64,000 nucleotides of DNA from Antedon mediterranea (Eukaryota > Echinodermata > Crinoidea > Comatulida > Antedonidae), in the NCBI RefSeq assembly GCF_964355755.1, contig NC_092675.1, forward strand, positions 3,194,312-3,258,311, in the 5' to 3' direction. This document shows positions 62,086 through 64,000 of this stretch, one piece after another. The notes under the pieces are model-generated. The model had not been told where the DNA came from. It searched no databases and saw only the letters and a program-made list of their open reading frames with translations. The position numbers and the translations under genes were made by a program. Each line of letters opens with the position of its first letter. The first letter of the stretch is position 1.

Positions 62086-62443
62086 TTATACATGCCATGA
62101 TTGCCTAAAGAACTTTCTAATATCTGCTTCTGTTACCAAAGAAAAGTGCGAGGCATAATATTGAATGTGTGGTCGTATGCCGTCACGACAAGCTCTAGCA
62201 ATGGTATCTTGTAGAGAAACCAACACGGTAAAGGTAAAAATTACCATATGATTGTTTGTAAAGCGACATCTCCTGCCGGGAGAAACTTCACTTTCGCTGG
62301 CTGAGTTTTTTCCCCAAGCACGCATAGCTTAGGCCTCATAGATGTGTTTGTGTATTTGATATTGTTAGCAATGGACTGTTTTACTTTACCCCCAACTTCG
62401 ATGCTCAAAATGTTCCGAAAGTTTATAGAAACATTCTTTTCAT
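62086..62443 (-). other. two adjoining unassigned open frames, possible exons or a decayed gene
   Basis: From a good acceptor-like TTTGTTATTTCAG (ending at 62444) the minus-strand frame reads DEKNVSINFRNILSIEVGGK, VKQSIANNIK and on to QTIIW and a stop near 62241. Another frame then reads LQDTIARACRDGIRPHIQYY, ASHFSLVTEADIRKFFRQSW and a stop at 62086. Both look protein-like and they adjoin in order. Joining them by the only visible GT (after ATATG) and the AG before ATACC gives a 41-nt intron that runs into a stop, so a frameshift between two halves of one coding stretch is as likely. No family is recognised. Confidence 0.25.
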
Positions 62444-64000
62444 CTGAAATAACAAATCGGGTTCTTCTGATAAAATCAGATTGTGTGGTCCCGGAAGAAA
62501 AACAGAGAAGACACGAGTTGTATAAAAGAGATGAGCATATCAATTGGCATATTATATTAAGGTTCTTAATCTAGAAATACGCAACTCAAACAACTTTATT
62601 TTAAAATCCAAATCACAAAATTAAGACACCGGAGGTTATCAATAGTTTATATTTATTATTAATAATCACAAAACTTTTCTGGTAAAAAATGGTAGCAGAA
62701 AATTCAATAGAGTTAATGCAGTATTGGAAGTAATGCTAATGTTGCTAATGTATTTTTATAAATTTTGTTATTTGTTTTTTCAAAAATGTCTTTTAAAATG
62801 TATAATCTAATCTAAATTTAGAATCTAGCATACATTACGTGATATAACTATAGCTAGCCATAGCTAGTTTTTATAAAATTAAAAACAAATCATTTTCCTT
62901 TCTTTTATTTTAGGGAATCTGTAAGGAACATTAATTGTTTTCCTCTTATTCATAAGAGCACAACAATAATAACAGTTAACAATCATTCATGTGCATATAA
63001 TCATTGGTAAATAATAAACTGTTCATATTATTCCCCCTAGTAACAGGTCTAGTGTTGCGGATTAATGTGTGCCCGAAGTGTATTGCGTAATTTAATGGTC
63101 TCAACGCTACCATAGAAACAATCAATTTACAATGCATCATAGGCTTGAGGCAGCGGGTTTAACCCGTCGTACTCTCTAGGTTTCACATCATCATCTAGGC
63201 CTAGCTGAAGCCACCGGAGGCAAGGGCTCCGGTAATGGTATTAATTAACACGAGTACACGTTCAGAAGCTCAGATTAATTACATTTGTGTCCCTCAATTT
63301 TCAAGTTGATTACCATTTTAACACTAGTTAGTTTTTAAAGTATTTGATTGACAAGGTATTGGTGTTGAAGCCATTCTTGTTTAATTATCGTAACAGTATG
63401 CTTACTGGTTCCGATTAAGAATCTTCAACTAATATTAGCTCAAGACTATCGTTTCTGTAGATAATCACGGATTCAATAACTAGTGATTTTATCTTCCGAG
63501 AATGTCATTTCCGACGTAACCGAGCCGAAAAGATGTGACCCAACGCACGGTAAGTTTTGTTATTTCTGACAATACTTTAAATTGGAAATTCACACTGTCT
63601 CAGATCATAGAAAGTGATATCTCTCATAGACCTTCTACTGCCAAGACTATAATATTAGAAATTATTAAATAATAAAGAATAAAGACAGATAAAAGAATTA
63701 TATTTATGTGCTATCCAGATTAAATAGATAAACAAGATTGGGAAAAGGGTAATTAGGTCCATTTATTATATTTTAATAATACAGTATATGGTAAGAATAA
63801 AACAAATATATTTGAAGAAAAAAAAAATGATCAGGGATTATCTAGAGGTCGATAGTAACTTTGGGATCAGTTGTTTCAACAATGGTGGCGGAACGATATT
63901 CCTTAAGATTGTTACTGTTGAATGATACTTAAATCCTAAAATGTTTTCACTGATATTCGTACTATCCTGCTTACAGTCGAACGTATTTTAGGAAACTTTG
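62444..64000. other. intergenic DNA, no gene recognised
   Basis: AT-rich, with a short balanced patch at 63120-63240 that contains GCAGCGGGTTTAACCCG and CCGGAGGCAAGGGCTCCGG (a strong short hairpin). No coding exon is supported. Confidence 0.5.

Noticed and set aside
62344-62574. 76-codon + frame opposite the orphan minus frames
   Set aside because: The minus-strand reading has the better residue mix and a splice acceptor, so the + frame is taken as its shadow.

Overview
This is animal nuclear DNA. It is AT-rich, gene-sparse and full of interspersed and tandem repeats, with GT-AG introns inside one decayed gene. The one clearly intact gene is an intronless forkhead gene, FoxB, on the + strand at 31000-31983. 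The self-complementary octamer TAGGCCTA is scattered through the window in dozens of copies. From memory I associate this with echinoderm or other ambulacrarian genomes, so a marine invertebrate deuterostome is my best guess, but the sequence does not prove it. There is no prokaryotic operon, CRISPR array or clear tRNA/rRNA gene.

Layout. 1-10650: non-coding DNA with microsatellites, a 16-bp minisatellite (about 5150-5230) and a dispersed repeat (4873-5036). 10651-14030: a 3.4-kb foldback element with arms of about 0.74 kb. Between the arms lies the broken, intron-containing minus-strand copy of a multi-copy invertebrate gene family, recognised by its VDTDV and HAFTGSDT motifs and a cysteine-rich CXC-like end. 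14031-20300: nothing recognised apart from one short dispersed repeat. 20306-24640: palindromic MITE copies and a 164-bp satellite of about 8.5 units (21477-22870). 29317-29762: a 72-bp palindromic repeat joined to the 3' end of a LINE. 31000-33400: FoxB and its probable 3' UTR. 33809-34245: an interrupted minisatellite. 34246-47260: mainly non-coding, with a (TA)33 tract. 47263-49481: a dispersed repeat holding a small polyadenylated retroinsertion with a 15-bp target duplication, a second 73-bp palindrome and two LINE 3' ends. 53409-53940: a tandem duplication of 262-bp units. 57337-60042: another MITE and a 22-bp minisatellite. 60669-62450: two unassigned minus-strand open frames that might be exons.

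How the parts relate. FoxB is the only gene whose function can be stated: a DNA-binding regulator with a Groucho-type repression motif. It sits alone in more than 60 kb, so the surrounding non-coding DNA may hold its enhancers. The rest is mainly a record of transposon activity: inverted duplication, MITE spread, LINE 3' truncation and satellite growth. I found no intact novel multi-gene system. The most unusual object is the foldback element at 10651-14030, in which the 3' end of a gene seems to have been copied in inverted orientation in place of its own 5' half.
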